Origin: Bettongia penicillata ogilbyi
Lineage: Eukaryota > Chordata > Mammalia > Diprotodontia > Potoroidae
Assembly (NCBI GenBank): GCA_023548195.1
Contig: JAJHZJ010000413.1
Location: 14,505,941 to 14,569,940 of the forward strand
Reading direction: 5' to 3'
DNA length: 64,000 nucleotides
The position numbers were made by a program, and so were the translations under genes. Below, piece by piece: positions 33,071 to 44,289 of this stretch (positions are counted from its first letter, which is position 1; every line of letters starts with the position of its first letter). The notes under the pieces are model-generated. The model was not told the DNA's origin and did not search any database. It saw nothing but the letters and a program-made list of their open reading frames with translations.

Positions 33071-33619
33071 CATTTCTAAAGCAATGGGGAGTAGGCTGGG
33101 AATGGGACAGCTTGCTGGCTAAGTACTAGAAAAGTGTTTTATCTTCTATTTCCTCTTATGAAATGAGGCACACAATTGAAGGCAAACTTTGAAGGAAAGG
33201 AGAGGGCTATCTGATGGACATAGGGCAGGGACTTGTTCCAAGGAAGACCTACCTTGTACGTATGTTGCATGCTCTTATTTCAGGGACGTAGGGAAGGCCC
33301 TAGTGCCATTCATCTTCCCAACAAAAACAACAATGGCAATTTCTTTCACCTATTATTGATGCTTGGAATAACCACAAAAGAGAATAAACCTGTCCTCCTT
33401 CAGTTAGAGGTGACTTAAAGGGCAAATTCCATTAGCAGAAGGAACAAACTAACGGATTAGTATGAATGTGTACATAAATGAAGCCCAACAGAGCCTTTCT
33501 GGATAGCAGATTTCAGCAGTTCAAGAGAAACAACTGGACTTTGGGCAACCAAAATGGGATGAGAAAAAAGACTAAGGAGAGCCTGAGATTACAAAGTAAA
33601 ATGTCAATGAAGTTATGTC
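33071..33619. other. No recognisable feature
   Basis: Unassigned sequence without coding signs. Confidence 0.4.
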
Positions 33620-34535
33620 ACAAACATTTTTAAAGTACCCGGCACTTGTAGACCAGTCATGTTAGGTAATTGGAGATGATATAAGTTTAGAGAAAGCATT
33701 ATCCCCACATTCAAATAATTTATGATGTAGTAGAGGCAAAGGACACCAACAATGAATACTATGATAAATAATAGTAAAAATATTCGAGAGTTTCAAAAGA
33801 AATGACTAATTCTGAAGAAGAAGATAAATTGCCAACTGAGTGTGGATCATGGAAAGCTTTTTGCTATAGAGGTTGGTCCTAAAGGATTGATAGGAATTCA
33901 GCAACCAAAGAAGGGGATAGTCTTGGTTTTAATCCTAAAATATAGCATGGGAGATTACTCAGAAATGAAAAAGTACACAAAGGGAGCAGAAATACAAGGA
34001 AAACAGTAGATTGTAAGCTCCCTTAGGGCAGCTACTGTTTTATTTTGCCATTGTATCTCCAGTGCCTAATATGGAATAGATATTTATTTAATATTTGCTG
34101 AATTTATAGGTTTATAACTTCAAATATTTAGAGTTGGAAAGGATACTATGGGACATCTAGGTCAACTCCCTCATTTTCTAGATGAGGAAGTGAGGTCAAA
34201 GGGTAAATGACATGACCAAGTTCAGAGCAGTTATAATCATCAGAGGTGGGATTCAAACCCTGATCTTTCTGCTGAAGAAGATGCCCTGGATGTGAATCAA
34301 CTTAATCTACAAATATTTATTAAGCATCTAAAATGTGCTAGGTCCTTTGATAGGCCCTGGAAACAAAGACAAGCGAAATAGTCCCTGCTCTCAAGGAGTT
34401 TACATTTTAATAAGGGAAATAATAGGTATATACATACATATAGAACATAGAACTACAAGGTGAGTCTATGGAAGAGTTCACTAGCAGTAAGGGGGAAGAC
34501 CTCAGGTAGAAGGTGATATGTGACCTCCATCTGAA
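33620..34535. repeat. Cluster of L2 and MIR fragments
   Basis: Positions 33620-33930 are an antisense L2-like 3' end (weak). Positions 34008-34105 are a sense L2 end ('agattgtaagctcccttagg'). Positions 34110-34290 are an antisense MIR ('tagatgaggaagtgaggtca'). Positions 34298-34535 are an antisense L2 end ('tttattaagcatctaaaatg'). Confidence 0.65.
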
Positions 34536-35115
34536 CAAGAACCATGGGTTCTATATAATCTTATTGACAATTCATTAGTATCTTGTAGTTACTGCTGAAA
34601 ACAAAGTTTAGGTAAAATCACAAGGTTTTTGATAACATATGACAGAAAAGAAGAAAGAGGAGGGTTTCTGCTGAAGGTCTCAAGGCCTAACATTTCATGT
34701 GAGACAAAAGCATCATACTTGACACATAATGGTAGGAGAAGAGGTTGGGCTCTTAGAGGAGAAAGACAAAGTTGCATCATTGTCAGATAACGTTCGGGCA
34801 CTGAATAGCTAGGTGTGGCCTATGGCATGCTAGGATGCACATGGATTTCCTGTGCCTTTATTCCAGAATTTTGTGATCATGTGCTAGGCTTTCTATCTAT
34901 TCTAGTGCTCTAGGACTGAAATGAAAGCCTGTTATGGATAAATCACAGTACATGCTAGTCTATGTAAATGAAGAAATATCTTCTCACACAAAATATAGGC
35001 TATGATTTTGCTTAATTTCATAGAAACTAAAAATAGTAACTATGGCATTTAGTTTTACACAGAGGAAATAAAAACACTCAGAATTCTTCAACTCTATGGT
35101 TTTTTCTTTTCCTTT
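34536..35115. other. No recognisable feature
   Basis: Unassigned AT-rich DNA. Confidence 0.4.
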
Positions 35116-35285
35116 ATTAATCTTACTCCCTCCTTTCCTTTCCTTCCTTTCTTCCTACCTACCTTCTTCCTTCCCTTCCTTGCTTCCTTGCTTCCTTCCT
35201 TCCTTCCTTCCTTTCTTCCTTCCTTCCTTCCTTCCTTCCCTCCCTCCTTCCTGCCTGCCTACCCATTTTCTTTCCTTCTGCCTGC
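35116..35285. repeat. (TTCC)n pyrimidine tract
   Basis: Imperfect ttcc/tacc/tgcc units on the plus strand. Confidence 0.9.
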
Positions 35286-35382
35286 CTTGTTTTCAGGTTC
35301 TAAAGCTTTATTCTCTTATTCAGCTTTATTTTTGTATATTACTAACATTCAACATAGATCTTGACTATCACTATTGCTGCAG

Positions 35383-35790
35383 TATAATAGAAAGAACATT
35401 GGATTTAACATCAGAAAACATAGATTCAAGTCCCAGTCCTATTGTGGGGTCCCTGTTCTGCTTTTTGGACAACTGACTTTATCTTTTATCCTCTTGGGTA
35501 TAAAATAAGGAAATTGTACTAAATCAGAGATTCTTGACCTGGGATTCATAGACTTCCAAGGGGAAAGGGGAAAAATTGGGTGGGGAAAAATTACATCTTT
35601 ATTTTCCCTAACCACTAGCTCAAATCTGGCATTTCCTTCTATTATGAATTAAATTTTTAAAAATTCTGAGAAGATGCCCATTGGTTTCACCAGACCATAG
35701 CCCAAGAGGTCCAAGACACACACAAAAAAATTAAGAAGCTCTGGGTTTGATGATCTCCAAAATCCTTTTTAATATCTTTTGACTAATTTT
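35383..35790 (+). repeat. Marsupial MIR interrupted by a hAT-like MITE
   Basis: The left part 35383-35524 ('ataatagaaagaacattgga' to 'aaattgtactaaat') and the right part 35744-35790 ('gatgatctccaaaatcc') make one MIR tail once the insert is removed. Confidence 0.65.
35525..35743. mobile_element. hAT-Charlie-like MITE, 219 bp
   Basis: It starts 'cagagattcttgacct' and ends 'aattaagaagctctg', imperfect inverted termini with the CAG...CTG form of hAT elements. Eight-base flanks 'tactaaat' and 'ggtttgat' both resemble the MIR consensus 'gactagat' expected at this spot, consistent with an old 8-bp target duplication. Confidence 0.6.
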
Positions 35791-35819
35791 GAAGAAGTTA
35801 TCAACAAATTTCTAAAGTA

Positions 35820-36065
35820 GCTCATTTTTTCTAATCTTTATTTTTTTTAATTATTCTTTTCTTTTGTTTTAAATTCCTTCCCTTCCTTCAGCTTCTCCAC
35901 TGCCCATATGACTCTTGTTATGTATATGAAGTCATGCAAAATATATTTGCAAAAAAAAGCAAGAAAAATAAAGTAAAAAAAATAATATGTTAAAATTTGC
36001 ATTTAGATTTCATCGATTCTCTCTCTGAAGGTGGGTAGTATTTTTGTGAAGCATCTCTGAAAGGC
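35820..36065 (-). repeat. Old L1 3'UTR fragment, antisense
   Basis: 'gaagtcatgcaaaatatatt' and 'tttcatcgattctctctctg' resemble a marsupial L1-lineage 3'UTR (compare 'gtagtcatgcaaaacctttc' at 59100). Confidence 0.5.
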
Positions 36066-37080
36066 AAAACATTGCATTGAGTACTGTGGAAGATACAACA
36101 GTAAAGAAATGTGTTTCCTGACAACATTTAATGAGTTTAAATTTATTCAAAGAGAAAAGACATATGTTCACATAAAAGCACCTCTTGGGCTGCTTTTAGA
36201 AGTCCTTGCCATGCTAGGCTTCTCCTCCTGCCTCTTCATGTCTTCCCTACTCCTATCACTTTTTCTCCTTTCTAAATAGTTTCCTCATGTCTATTTTATT
36301 TGGTTCTGAATCTATCATACGTTCAAACTGGTGTGAAAAAATACACAGTCTTTCACAGGTCTTCAGGAGTAACTACAAGTCATTGTATTTCCCTCATGTC
36401 TATGTCACTAATATCAAAACAATGAAAATCCATTCTCCCTCTATCCCACAAAGTTCCCATTTCCCTTCAGATAAATGATGAATGGCAGTGTCCTGGAGGC
36501 AGCTGAAATTAACATGGCAACATTTACAAAGGGGAAAGGACCCTCTATATGTTTATAAATTTTCGGCAGTGTTTGGATTAGGGCTTCATCGGCATGAAAA
36601 AAATTTTTTTTTGGAAAGTTAAACTTGGCCAACAAAAAAGAAATAGTGGTCTGTCATCACATTCAAAGGCAGATTTTGGTCCTGAACTTTGGCAAGAAGG
36701 AAAACACTTGATAGGCCTCGACTATAATCTAAACATTGTTGGGGAATGAAATTAATTGTTTTTACAGACCTAGCCTGCTTGGGAAACAGAATACAGGTTA
36801 CAGCTGGGGTGCAAACACTTTCTTTAAAGCCAAAAGAAAGAATTTATGCAAATAAGACTGGTAAGAAGAAGCAAATTTCAGCATGTGTAAATACACAAGA
36901 TATAACTGTGAAAATGGGGCTACTTTATTATCCTTGTTCAAAGAGAAATTCCGACTTCCAAGTAGAAGCAGTCATTTGTTATGTTGGGTCATAGCTTTTC
37001 CAACTTAACTTTTACAAGATTAAATATATCTCTTACACTTGCCCCTTCCTTTCTATTTCAGTGACCCTCTGATCAAATAA
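36066..37080. other. Apparently unique sequence
   Basis: No repeat recognised. Positions 36480-37000 include an octamer-like 'atgcaaat' at about 36847. No coding exon identified. Confidence 0.4.
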
Positions 37081-37081
37081 A

Positions 37082-37860
37082 AAAACATTGATTAATCACT
37101 TAGTGTGTACCAGGCACTATGCTAATTACTGGGCATACAAAGAAAAACGATGTCTCTGGAGCTTATGTTGCATTGGAGGACTATTCAATACAAATATTTT
37201 GAGGCAATGTACCAGAGTGGGTAGAGCCCTGGACTTGGAGTTAGGAAAACCAAGGTTTGAATGCCATCTTTGGGCTTTTATTAGCCGTGTGATCCTGGGA
37301 AAGTAATTTAAACTTCCATCTAGACCTTAGTTTCCTCAACTAAAGGAAGAGGGGAGTTGTCTCAATGACTTCTAAAGCTCCTTCCAGCTCTAAAGATATG
37401 ATCCTTCACTTCTTTTTATCTGGACTATTGCAATAGCTTTTTCTCTAATCTCCCTTGTGCCTCTCTGCCCTTGTTCCATTCTATTCTGTACATGGCTGCC
37501 TAATCATGCTAACACATAACCACAAACATGCCACTAATCTTTTAAAAAATCTTCAGTGATTCCCTATTGCCCATGAAAAGGATAAAATTTAAACTCCTTA
37601 ACTTGGCTTTCAAGGCCTCCATAGTCTACTGTTCCAGACTTACCTCTTATTGCTTTCCTATGTAGTGAATGCATGGGGGTCTTGTTCAGGGGTTCTGAAA
37701 AGACCTGGGTTCAATTCAGTGAGTCAATAAGCATTTATTAAGTGCCTACTATGTGTCAAGTACTACACTAAGCACTAAAGATACAATTGTAAAAAAAAGA
37801 TAGTCCCTGCCCTCAAGGGATTTACAATCTAATGAGAGAAGATAGAACATAGATGGAAAC
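37082..37860. repeat. L2 - MIR - L2 - L2 cluster
   Basis: Positions 37082-37180 are an antisense L2 end ('gtgtaccaggcactatgcta'). Positions 37195-37405 are a sense MIR ('agccgtgtgatcctgggaaa', 'ctccttccagctctaaagat'). Positions 37406-37665 are a sense L2 ORF2 3' part ('tctggactattgcaatagct'). Positions 37715-37860 are an antisense L2 end ('ttattaagtgcctactatgt'). Confidence 0.75.
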
Positions 37861-38199
37861 TTAAAAATAGAGGGGAAACAAAGGAAGGAAATGCCTGATA
37901 TGTAGACATGGTGGAGAAATCAGACAGAGAAGTCCCAAAGTAGTGCAGCTTGGTAAGAACTGAAGAAATTGTCTGCGTTGGACTTTCTCCATTAGTTTGA
38001 AGTTCTTGGTTCCATCCTCCAATCAGAGAGGCAGAGGGTGGCAATGAGGTGGAGCGCAGAGGCTGATAAGTTTTTACAGGATAATGAGATTATCTCAGTA
38101 ATGAAGTTCCTGGGATGTGGTGAAGAATTCCCAGCTAGGACCATGGTTAGCTCTGTGTCCCCTGGGGTATGATTCTTATCTCACTGGAATTCAGTTTCT
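37861..38199. other. Unassigned
   Basis: No feature recognised. It may be the inward continuation of the antisense L2. Confidence 0.35.
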
Positions 38200-38292
38200 T
38201 TGTAGGTAAAATCAAATTCAATTGCAAGTCATGTCATCATCTCCTTGATGTCATGGTCCTCCTTGAGAATGAAGGACAAACCACAACCCAAG
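38200..38292 (+). repeat. Second marsupial SINE family, 3' part
   Basis: 'caattgcaagtcatgtcatc' through 'gagaatgaaggacaaacca' is the sense version of the tail seen antisense at 21139. Confidence 0.65.
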
Positions 38293-38444
38293 GTAGAAGA
38301 CACTACCTACCTCGTAGACTTGTGAGAAAAGCAATTTGCAAATTCGAAAACATTTTTCTCTTATTTTCATATGAAATTAAAAAAAACATAAAGAAACCAT
38401 CAATCAGTTTCCACTTCCTAACAAAGTCATTGCTAGATTGACAT

Positions 38445-38745
38445 CCAGAAGAGTCAGGATGGTGAAGGACCTCAGATAATACTTGGTGGAATAGTCTGGG
38501 GAAGTTTATGGGAGAACATGATAACTGCCTTCAAGTTTCTAAAGGGCTACCAGATAGAAGAAGGGTTAGAATTATTTTAGTTCTGGGGACTCCATCTGCA
38601 AGCAATGGGTGGAAGTTGCATAAAATCAAGTTTATATATCTTGTAATGGGGAAAAATCTGACTTTTTAACAGTAAAAGCTATCCAAAAGTGGAATAGAAT
38701 GCCTCGGGAAGTAGTGGGTTTCCCCTTCCTAGAACTCAAGCCATA
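38445..38745 (+). repeat. CR1/L3 LINE 3' region
   Basis: 'gcaatgggtggaagttgcat', 'ctatccaaaagtggaataga' and 'tgcctcgggaagtagtgggt' are hallmark words of the CR1/L3 3' region. A second copy is at 51870-52320. Confidence 0.7.
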
Positions 38746-38950
38746 GCTTAAATTGTAATGGTGAAGATAACATTTAAATAGTCCACCTTACTGGATGGTT
38801 ATGAGTTTCAAATGAGTTAATACATGTAAGTCATCTGAATCCAGGGACCAGAGATTCATCAGGATGACTGGAGCTGACCCAGGATGAGGCAATTGGGGTT
38901 AAGTGACTTGCCCAAGATCACACAGCTAATGAATGTCAAGTGTCTGAGGT
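38746..38950. repeat. MIR end (+) and second-family SINE (-)
   Basis: Positions 38746-38826 have 'caaatgagttaatacatgta', a MIR 3' end. Positions 38831-38950 have 'ttcatcaggatgactggagc' and 'acttgcccaagatcacacag'. Confidence 0.65.
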
Positions 38951-38957
38951 GGTATCT

Positions 38958-39027
38958 GGCTTGTTGGTCTAGGGTTATGATTCTTGCTTAGGGTGTGAGA
39001 GGTCCTGGCTTCAAATCGGGATGAGCC
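38958..39027 (+). pseudogene. tRNA-Pro(AGG)-like sequence fused to an LTR
   Basis: The 70 bases align with nearly all of tRNA-Pro(AGG). The acceptor 5' strand is 'ggcttgt', followed by the D arm 'ggtctagggttatga', the anticodon loop 'cttaggg' with AGG, and the T arm 'ggtcctggcttcaaatc', ending 'gagcc'. Two bases are missing and several C-to-T changes break the T stem, so it is not a working tRNA gene. It lies exactly where the primer-binding site of the adjoining minus-strand LTR should be and in the matching polarity, but extends far beyond the usual 18 bases. It has no CCA. Confidence 0.8.
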
Positions 39028-39033
39028 AAGGAT

Positions 39034-39541
39034 TGCTTTATTGTTTGTCACCACTTAATCTCCCTTTCTATTTCCTCATTCAAAACCCAGACTTTAAAGG
39101 ACATTTCTCTCCAAAGAATTCACCCCACCCAGACCATCTCATCTAGGCAGAATTCTTATGAAACTCCCACCATTGTTCTACTCTGGAAAGACTGGGTGGA
39201 GAATAGGCCCCTTTATCTAGATAGCCCTAGGCAGATGTGGTCTGGGGGTAGATGAGTCTCTTTGTCCAACAACGACACCATCAGAGTCATGTCCTCCAGT
39301 CCTTTATTAGACTAAGCCCACTTCTCATTATCATATTCAATCTTTGCTTAATTATTAGCCAATCAGAGTTGATTTCTACCTGTTGGGAACACCTACTTTC
39401 TAAGGATATTTAAATGTTCAGCCTCCTCCAAGGTTGCTACAGGGTCACTGACCACAATGTATTGATTACTTGCTAGCCATAATTAATAAATTGCTTATTA
39501 ATTACCCAGTAACGTATCTCTTAGACTTTTCATTCATCACA
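39034..39541 (-). mobile_element. Solitary LTR, about 508 bp, antisense
   Basis: Read on the minus strand it begins TG ('tgtgatgaatgaaaagtct' at 39541) and ends CA at 39034, six bases before the tRNA-Pro-like segment. Two AATAAA signals occur, one at about 39303 and one just inside the 3' end at about 39036. No gag, pol or env follows. The neighbour to the right is L2 and to the left a SINE. I see no clear 4-6 bp target duplication. It is probably a retroviral-type LTR primed by tRNA-Pro; the family name is unknown to me. Confidence 0.65.
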
Positions 39542-40207
39542 CAAATTAAATGTCCAGAAATATCTTGAACTCAACATGTATAAAACTGAACACTGTATCC
39601 TTCCCACAAAACACACCCTTTAACAAACTTGGTTCTGACTGTTGGAGGCACCGTTATTCTTCGAATTTCTCAAGATTGTCCCTGACTCTTCACTCACACA
39701 CACCACATTGCCCATAAGTTGCCAAATCTTGCTGCTCTTATACCTAACACACTTCAGGCCCTCATCATCTCTTGCCCAGGTCATTGAAACAACCTGCTAA
39801 TTGCCCTCTCTACCTCAAATCTGTTCCCACTGTAGTCCACCCTACACACAGCTGCCAACATAACTTTTCTATCACTTCTTTGCTCAACAGACTCCAGTGA
39901 CTCCCCATTTCCTCTGAAATAAAATATAATTTCCTGTTTAACTTTTAAAACATTTCACAGTCTGGTTCCATCTGGCTCCCGGCATGATTGTACACTACTA
40001 TCTCTCCTTTGTGATACAGCCATACTATCCTTCTCTCTTACTAAAGCAAAACATTTTGTCTCATCTTTGACATCTTTACATTAACCATTCTGCTGATGAC
40101 TGACACACACACTGCTTCCTAATCCTCACCTCAGAGAATATCTTGCCTCTCCTGATCATACTACCACTAGTTCTTTCCCAAGCACTTTGCTTTTAATGAC
40201 TTTATGT

Positions 40208-40395
40208 GTAGCTTATATATATGTATGTATATGTATGTATATATGTGTATGTGTGTATATGTATACATGTATATATCTGTTTATGTATATACATGCAATG
40301 TGTATGTGTTGTGTATTGTATATGTATATATGTATGTGTTTTATATGTATATATATAAAACACATACATATTTGCACACACATATATGTGATTAG
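40208..40395. repeat. (TATG)/(TA)n microsatellite
   Basis: Alternating tatg/tgta units. The flanking AT-rich tract 40660-40850 is also repetitive. Confidence 0.9.
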
Positions 40396-40416
40396 TTCAT
40401 TGTATTGTCATATTCA

Positions 40417-40653
40417 GTCATTTTTCAGTTGTGTCCTACTTTTTGTGACCTCATTTGAGATTTCCTTGGCAAAGATGTTAGAGTATTTAGCTATTTCCTT
40501 CTTCAGCCCATTTTACAGATGAAGATACTAGAGTAAATGAGGTTGTGACTTGCACAGGATCACACAGATAGTAAGCATCTGAGGCCAGATTTGAACTCAG
40601 GTCCTCCTGATTCCAGGGCTGGTGCTTTACCCAATTGCCTCATTTAGTTGTCC
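40417..40653 (-). mobile_element. Mar1-type CORE-SINE
   Basis: 'tttttcagttgtgtcctact' is the inverted 3' end, 'tttacagatgaagatactag' the CORE and 'ggtgctttacccaattgcct' the head. Confidence 0.85.
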
Positions 40654-40990
40654 CAATATAGTATATATGCTAAACAGCAAATATTAATATTATTAGTTCA
40701 TTATATTGTTATACATATATAAAAATATTACATATAATATAAAATGATATAATATGACATGATATACTATACATAATTAATGTTTTTATATATACTGTGT
40801 GATGCATATAGTATATATTCTTTATATTAATTTTGAATATATTTATATATCTACTTATTATCTCTCTTAATAAAATGTTAACTTCTTGTACGTAGGGACT
40901 GTTTCACTCTTTGTTATTGTATCTCTAACACCTAGTGTAGTACCGGGTACATAGTAGGATCTTAGTAAAGGCTTTTAAATTGATTGATAA

Positions 40991-41445
40991 AGTACAGATT
41001 CCTCACCTTGGCATTTAGGATCTTTCACAACCTGCTTCCAACCCATGTGTACAGTGTTATTTCACATTACACAACATCCCCATCTTCTATATAGTTCAGT
41101 TAAACTGGGCTCCTAGCTATTCCCTAGTCTCCACATCCCTTCCTCTCTGCATTCTTACAAGCTGTCCAGTATGTGTAGACCACACTTTTCCCTCTTCACT
41201 CTTGACCTTCACAATCCTTACCTTCTTTCAAGGTTCTGCTGATTCCCTCCAACCTCCCCACTCCCAGTTGTCAACAGTATCTTTCTCCACTAATTTCCTC
41301 CTATTTATTTATCTCTCTGTGTTGTATCTGTACAGTAAACTGTAGCTTATTTACTGAAGACAGGAATGATTTCAGTTTATCTTTGTATCCCAAGTCCTTT
41401 ACATGTTTTAGGCACATAATTAATATTTGTTGAATGAATGAACTG
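40991..41445 (+). repeat. Second L2 LINE 3' part
   Basis: 'aggatctttcacaacctgct' and 'tcaaggttctgctgattccc' precede a 3' end 'tgttgaatgaatgaactg'. It sits head-to-tail with the previous L2. Confidence 0.75.
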
Positions 41446-42790
41446 AAAATAGGAGGAGAGCTTGTTCATGAGGAACATAGAGGAATACTTTCTTAGGGAA
41501 GGAGAGAATCATTTAATCAAAGAATTTTATATCAGCTACCTATAAAAGACATTAGAAAGACTCTGAAAGTTCCCTAAGTTTCAAATATTCTTTCTGTAGT
41601 ACCCACTATGACCTACCCAAAAGGTGGCTCCTACTCTCTATAGTTTCACATCTTTGAAGCTGTAGTTTACAATCCTTTACCTACGTGCTTCCATTAATAA
41701 TGAGCCAGTAGTCCTAATTAATTCTTAGCAAAGGCATTTACTAAGGTGATACGGCAAGAAGACTAGTTATAAAATATCTCCCTATTAAACCTGGGACACA
41801 TTTTTCTACAAATATATACAGACTCCATGAAGAAAGAGTAGATCTAAACTGAGAGTACAATTGTAGTGATTGACACATGTAGGGAACATGTGATCAAGGC
41901 AATTCTCTCTTGTGGATCCCTCATATGCTTACCCTGGACAAGATGTCTCTGCTGTATGGGTTGCTCACTGGGCTTCACAGTTTGACTCTCAATTGCCAGC
42001 ACTAGATCTCAAGAGCTGGTCCATGGTTGGCAGTCTTTCTTGATGCCAACTCCTGGTATTTTTCCTTCAAGCAACTATCTCTCTGCTTCTACCTATGCTT
42101 GCTAAGACGGTGAATTTTCACTCTTGTTGGATCTCTTATTGACCAAGTAGCTCCACTTCATGGCCTTTGAGGAGGGAGTGAGGAAAAGTCTACTCTTCCT
42201 TTTGGGTTCATCCAACTGTCTTTTTTTGCTCTGTCCATCTCATTCATCCAAGTGTAGCTCCTTCTGATTCACACAGAGAAATATGTTCACATGCCATAGA
42301 AGAATCTGGGCATGAATGCTTCATTATAATTAGTCCAGCTTCTCATTAACTTTGGGCGATTCTATTCTGAGTTTTTGGGCTGGGGTTGGTCAAAGGTCCC
42401 CCATATTGTCATTGGTCTTTAAAGGTACTCACAATTCACATTAATCAGTCCTTTGTGTTAAAACTACGACTCTCTATGAAATGCCAAGTTATTTGAAATT
42501 GGAGTAACACCATTAAACAATGATCCATCATTTATATGTCCTTACATCAATTGATCACATTATTCAACCAGTTTCCCAACCCATGACTAAGGAATTAGCA
42601 CAAGATGAGGAAAGAAACAAGATATCAAAAAACCCGTATTCATTGGGTCTTTCCTGAGAAAGACTTTGCTGGTGGGCGAAGAGTGAAAAAAAGAAAGAGG
42701 ATAGATATTAGAATGGATATTCAACTTTTGACTACTGAATTACAGGAACTTGGTAGATGCAAGAGTCAAAACATAAATTTAAAAAGTATC
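41446..42790. other. Unassigned 1.3 kb, possibly an old LTR
   Basis: No coding frame of note. The block 41590-42400 is more GC-balanced than its surroundings and looks like a moderately old interspersed element, possibly LTR-derived, antisense. I found no terminal TG/CA pair or duplication to prove it. Confidence 0.3.
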
Positions 42791-42794
42791 CTTC

Positions 42795-42950
42795 ACTAAG
42801 ATTTGTGCACATGGACTGAGACATAAGATCTGAGTTCTAGTCTTGATTTTTCCACTTAGCTGTGTTACTTTAGGCAAGTAATTTGACTTTTCTCATCTTC
42901 CATTTCATTATTTCTAATACAAGGATGGTCTGAAAAGCAGGGAATATTGA
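42795..42950 (+). repeat. MIR SINE
   Basis: 'acttagctgtgttactttag' and 'gcaagtaatttgactttt' form the core. Confidence 0.65.
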
Positions 42951-42979
42951 AAAATTTAATCTACATTATTGACATTTGT

Positions 42980-43110
42980 TCCATCACTTTCTTTAAGTCT
43001 GGAAATCAATAAAAAGACAAATCAAACCCTGATTTGTAGCAATTGCTGATTTCCCACGATGTAAATGCTTAAACTGAAAACTTCACAATCTGGCTCTCTG
43101 GAGCTGGTTG
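42980..43110. repeat. Unnamed old interspersed repeat, copy B
   Basis: Shares 'caaaccctgatttgtagca', 'tgtaaatgcttaaactgaaa' and 'cacaatctggctc' in order with copy A at 17960-18170. Confidence 0.5.
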
Positions 43111-43145
43111 GGGTTGACTTTTGCATAAACATGATTTGCATGAGC

Positions 43146-43817
43146 TACTCCATGGGATTGTTGAAAGGCTCAAATAATCTCTTTCTAAACCCTAAAATGC
43201 TATATAAATAGAAGTGTTTGAAGCAAGATTCAAGCCTGGCTTTTCTACTCCAAGCTCACTTTCCATCGTGCCATGAATCCCAATCATAAGAAACTGGTTC
43301 ACAACCACTAATTCAATGGAAGTTACATAAAGCAGCTCATAGTTGCACTCAGAAAGAACCAATTAAAAAGAACTGGCATTTGTGTTGTACATTAAATGTC
43401 AGAAATCACTTTAAAGGCATTGTCTCATTTGAGCCCCCACAACAACGCATTATTATCAGCTCCATTTGATTGATGAGGAAACTGAGGCTCAGAATGTTTA
43501 AATGCCTTGCCCAAGAATACATAGCCAGTATCTGTTAAAGGCAGCATTTAGTCCCAGGCCTTCCTGACTCTAGATCCCCAACCTTATTACTGATGATGCA
43601 ACACTGTTCTTGGTCTGCTGACATCCCTGATGATCTTTTTCTTCTATAAATTAAATATCCAGGCTAGAAGGGAAAAAAGCAAATGCACATATACATATGT
43701 GTGTCTTTATGTAAGATCATATTAAAAACAGCGTTAATATAGCATTTTAAGGTTTACAAAGTGCTTTACAAATATTATCTCATTGTATACTAACAACTTC
43801 CTTGGGAGGTAGGTGTT
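43146..43817. repeat. MIR copies
   Basis: Positions 43146-43215 are a sense 3' end. Positions 43370-43610 are antisense and nearly complete ('gatgaggaaactgaggctca', 'tgccttgcccaagaatacat'). Positions 43725-43817 are an antisense 3' part ('ttacaaagtgctttacaaat') cut by the next SINE. Confidence 0.75.
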
Positions 43818-44052
43818 ATTTTGTTCATTTGTTTCAATTATATCTGACTCTTTGGGATCCCATCTGGGGTTTTCTTGGCAAAAATATTGGAATGGCTTCC
43901 TATTTCCTTCTCCAGCTGATTTTACAGATGAAGAAATTGAGGTAAACAGGTTTAAGTACCTTGCTCAGGGTGGCACAGCTATGAAGTATCTGAGCCTGGA
44001 TTGGAATTTGGGTCTTCCAGATGCCACATCCAGTCCTGTAACCCTGAATTTA
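43818..44052 (-). mobile_element. Mar1-type CORE-SINE
   Basis: 'tggggttttcttggcaaaaa', 'tttacagatgaagaaattga' and 'tgggtcttccagatgccaca' follow the antisense SINE order. The head is degraded. Confidence 0.8.
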
Positions 44053-44289
44053 ATCCTAAGAAGATCCTGGATTATGAATCAGGCTGATTGGGTCAGCTGA
44101 TAGCCTTCCCCATCATGCTCATGAATTCCGTACCACTAGGATGCCTTTTCTAGCATTTCTTTTTCTTCACACATTCTATGGAAAATATGCTTTGTTTCTG
44201 GCTTCAGAAAATCTAGGAGGGTTCAAACCTTTTGTTTTATTTTTTAACCTGATGAATTACAAGTGAAATTTTCCCCTTAAGTACTCTGG

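Larger units (their letters stand above)
39542..40990 (+). repeat. L2 LINE, long sense copy with inserts
   Basis: 'aactcaacatgtataaaact' at 39568 is the 'KLNMSKTE' region of L2 ORF2. The 3' part 39542-40205 is continuous. A microsatellite and a SINE interrupt it. The 3' end resumes at about 40850 ('cgtagggactgtttcactct', ending 'attgattgata'). Confidence 0.75.

Noticed and set aside
38958..39027. Functional tRNA-Pro gene
   Set aside because: Two bases are missing, the T stem is mispaired, and it lies at the primer-binding position of an LTR in antisense.
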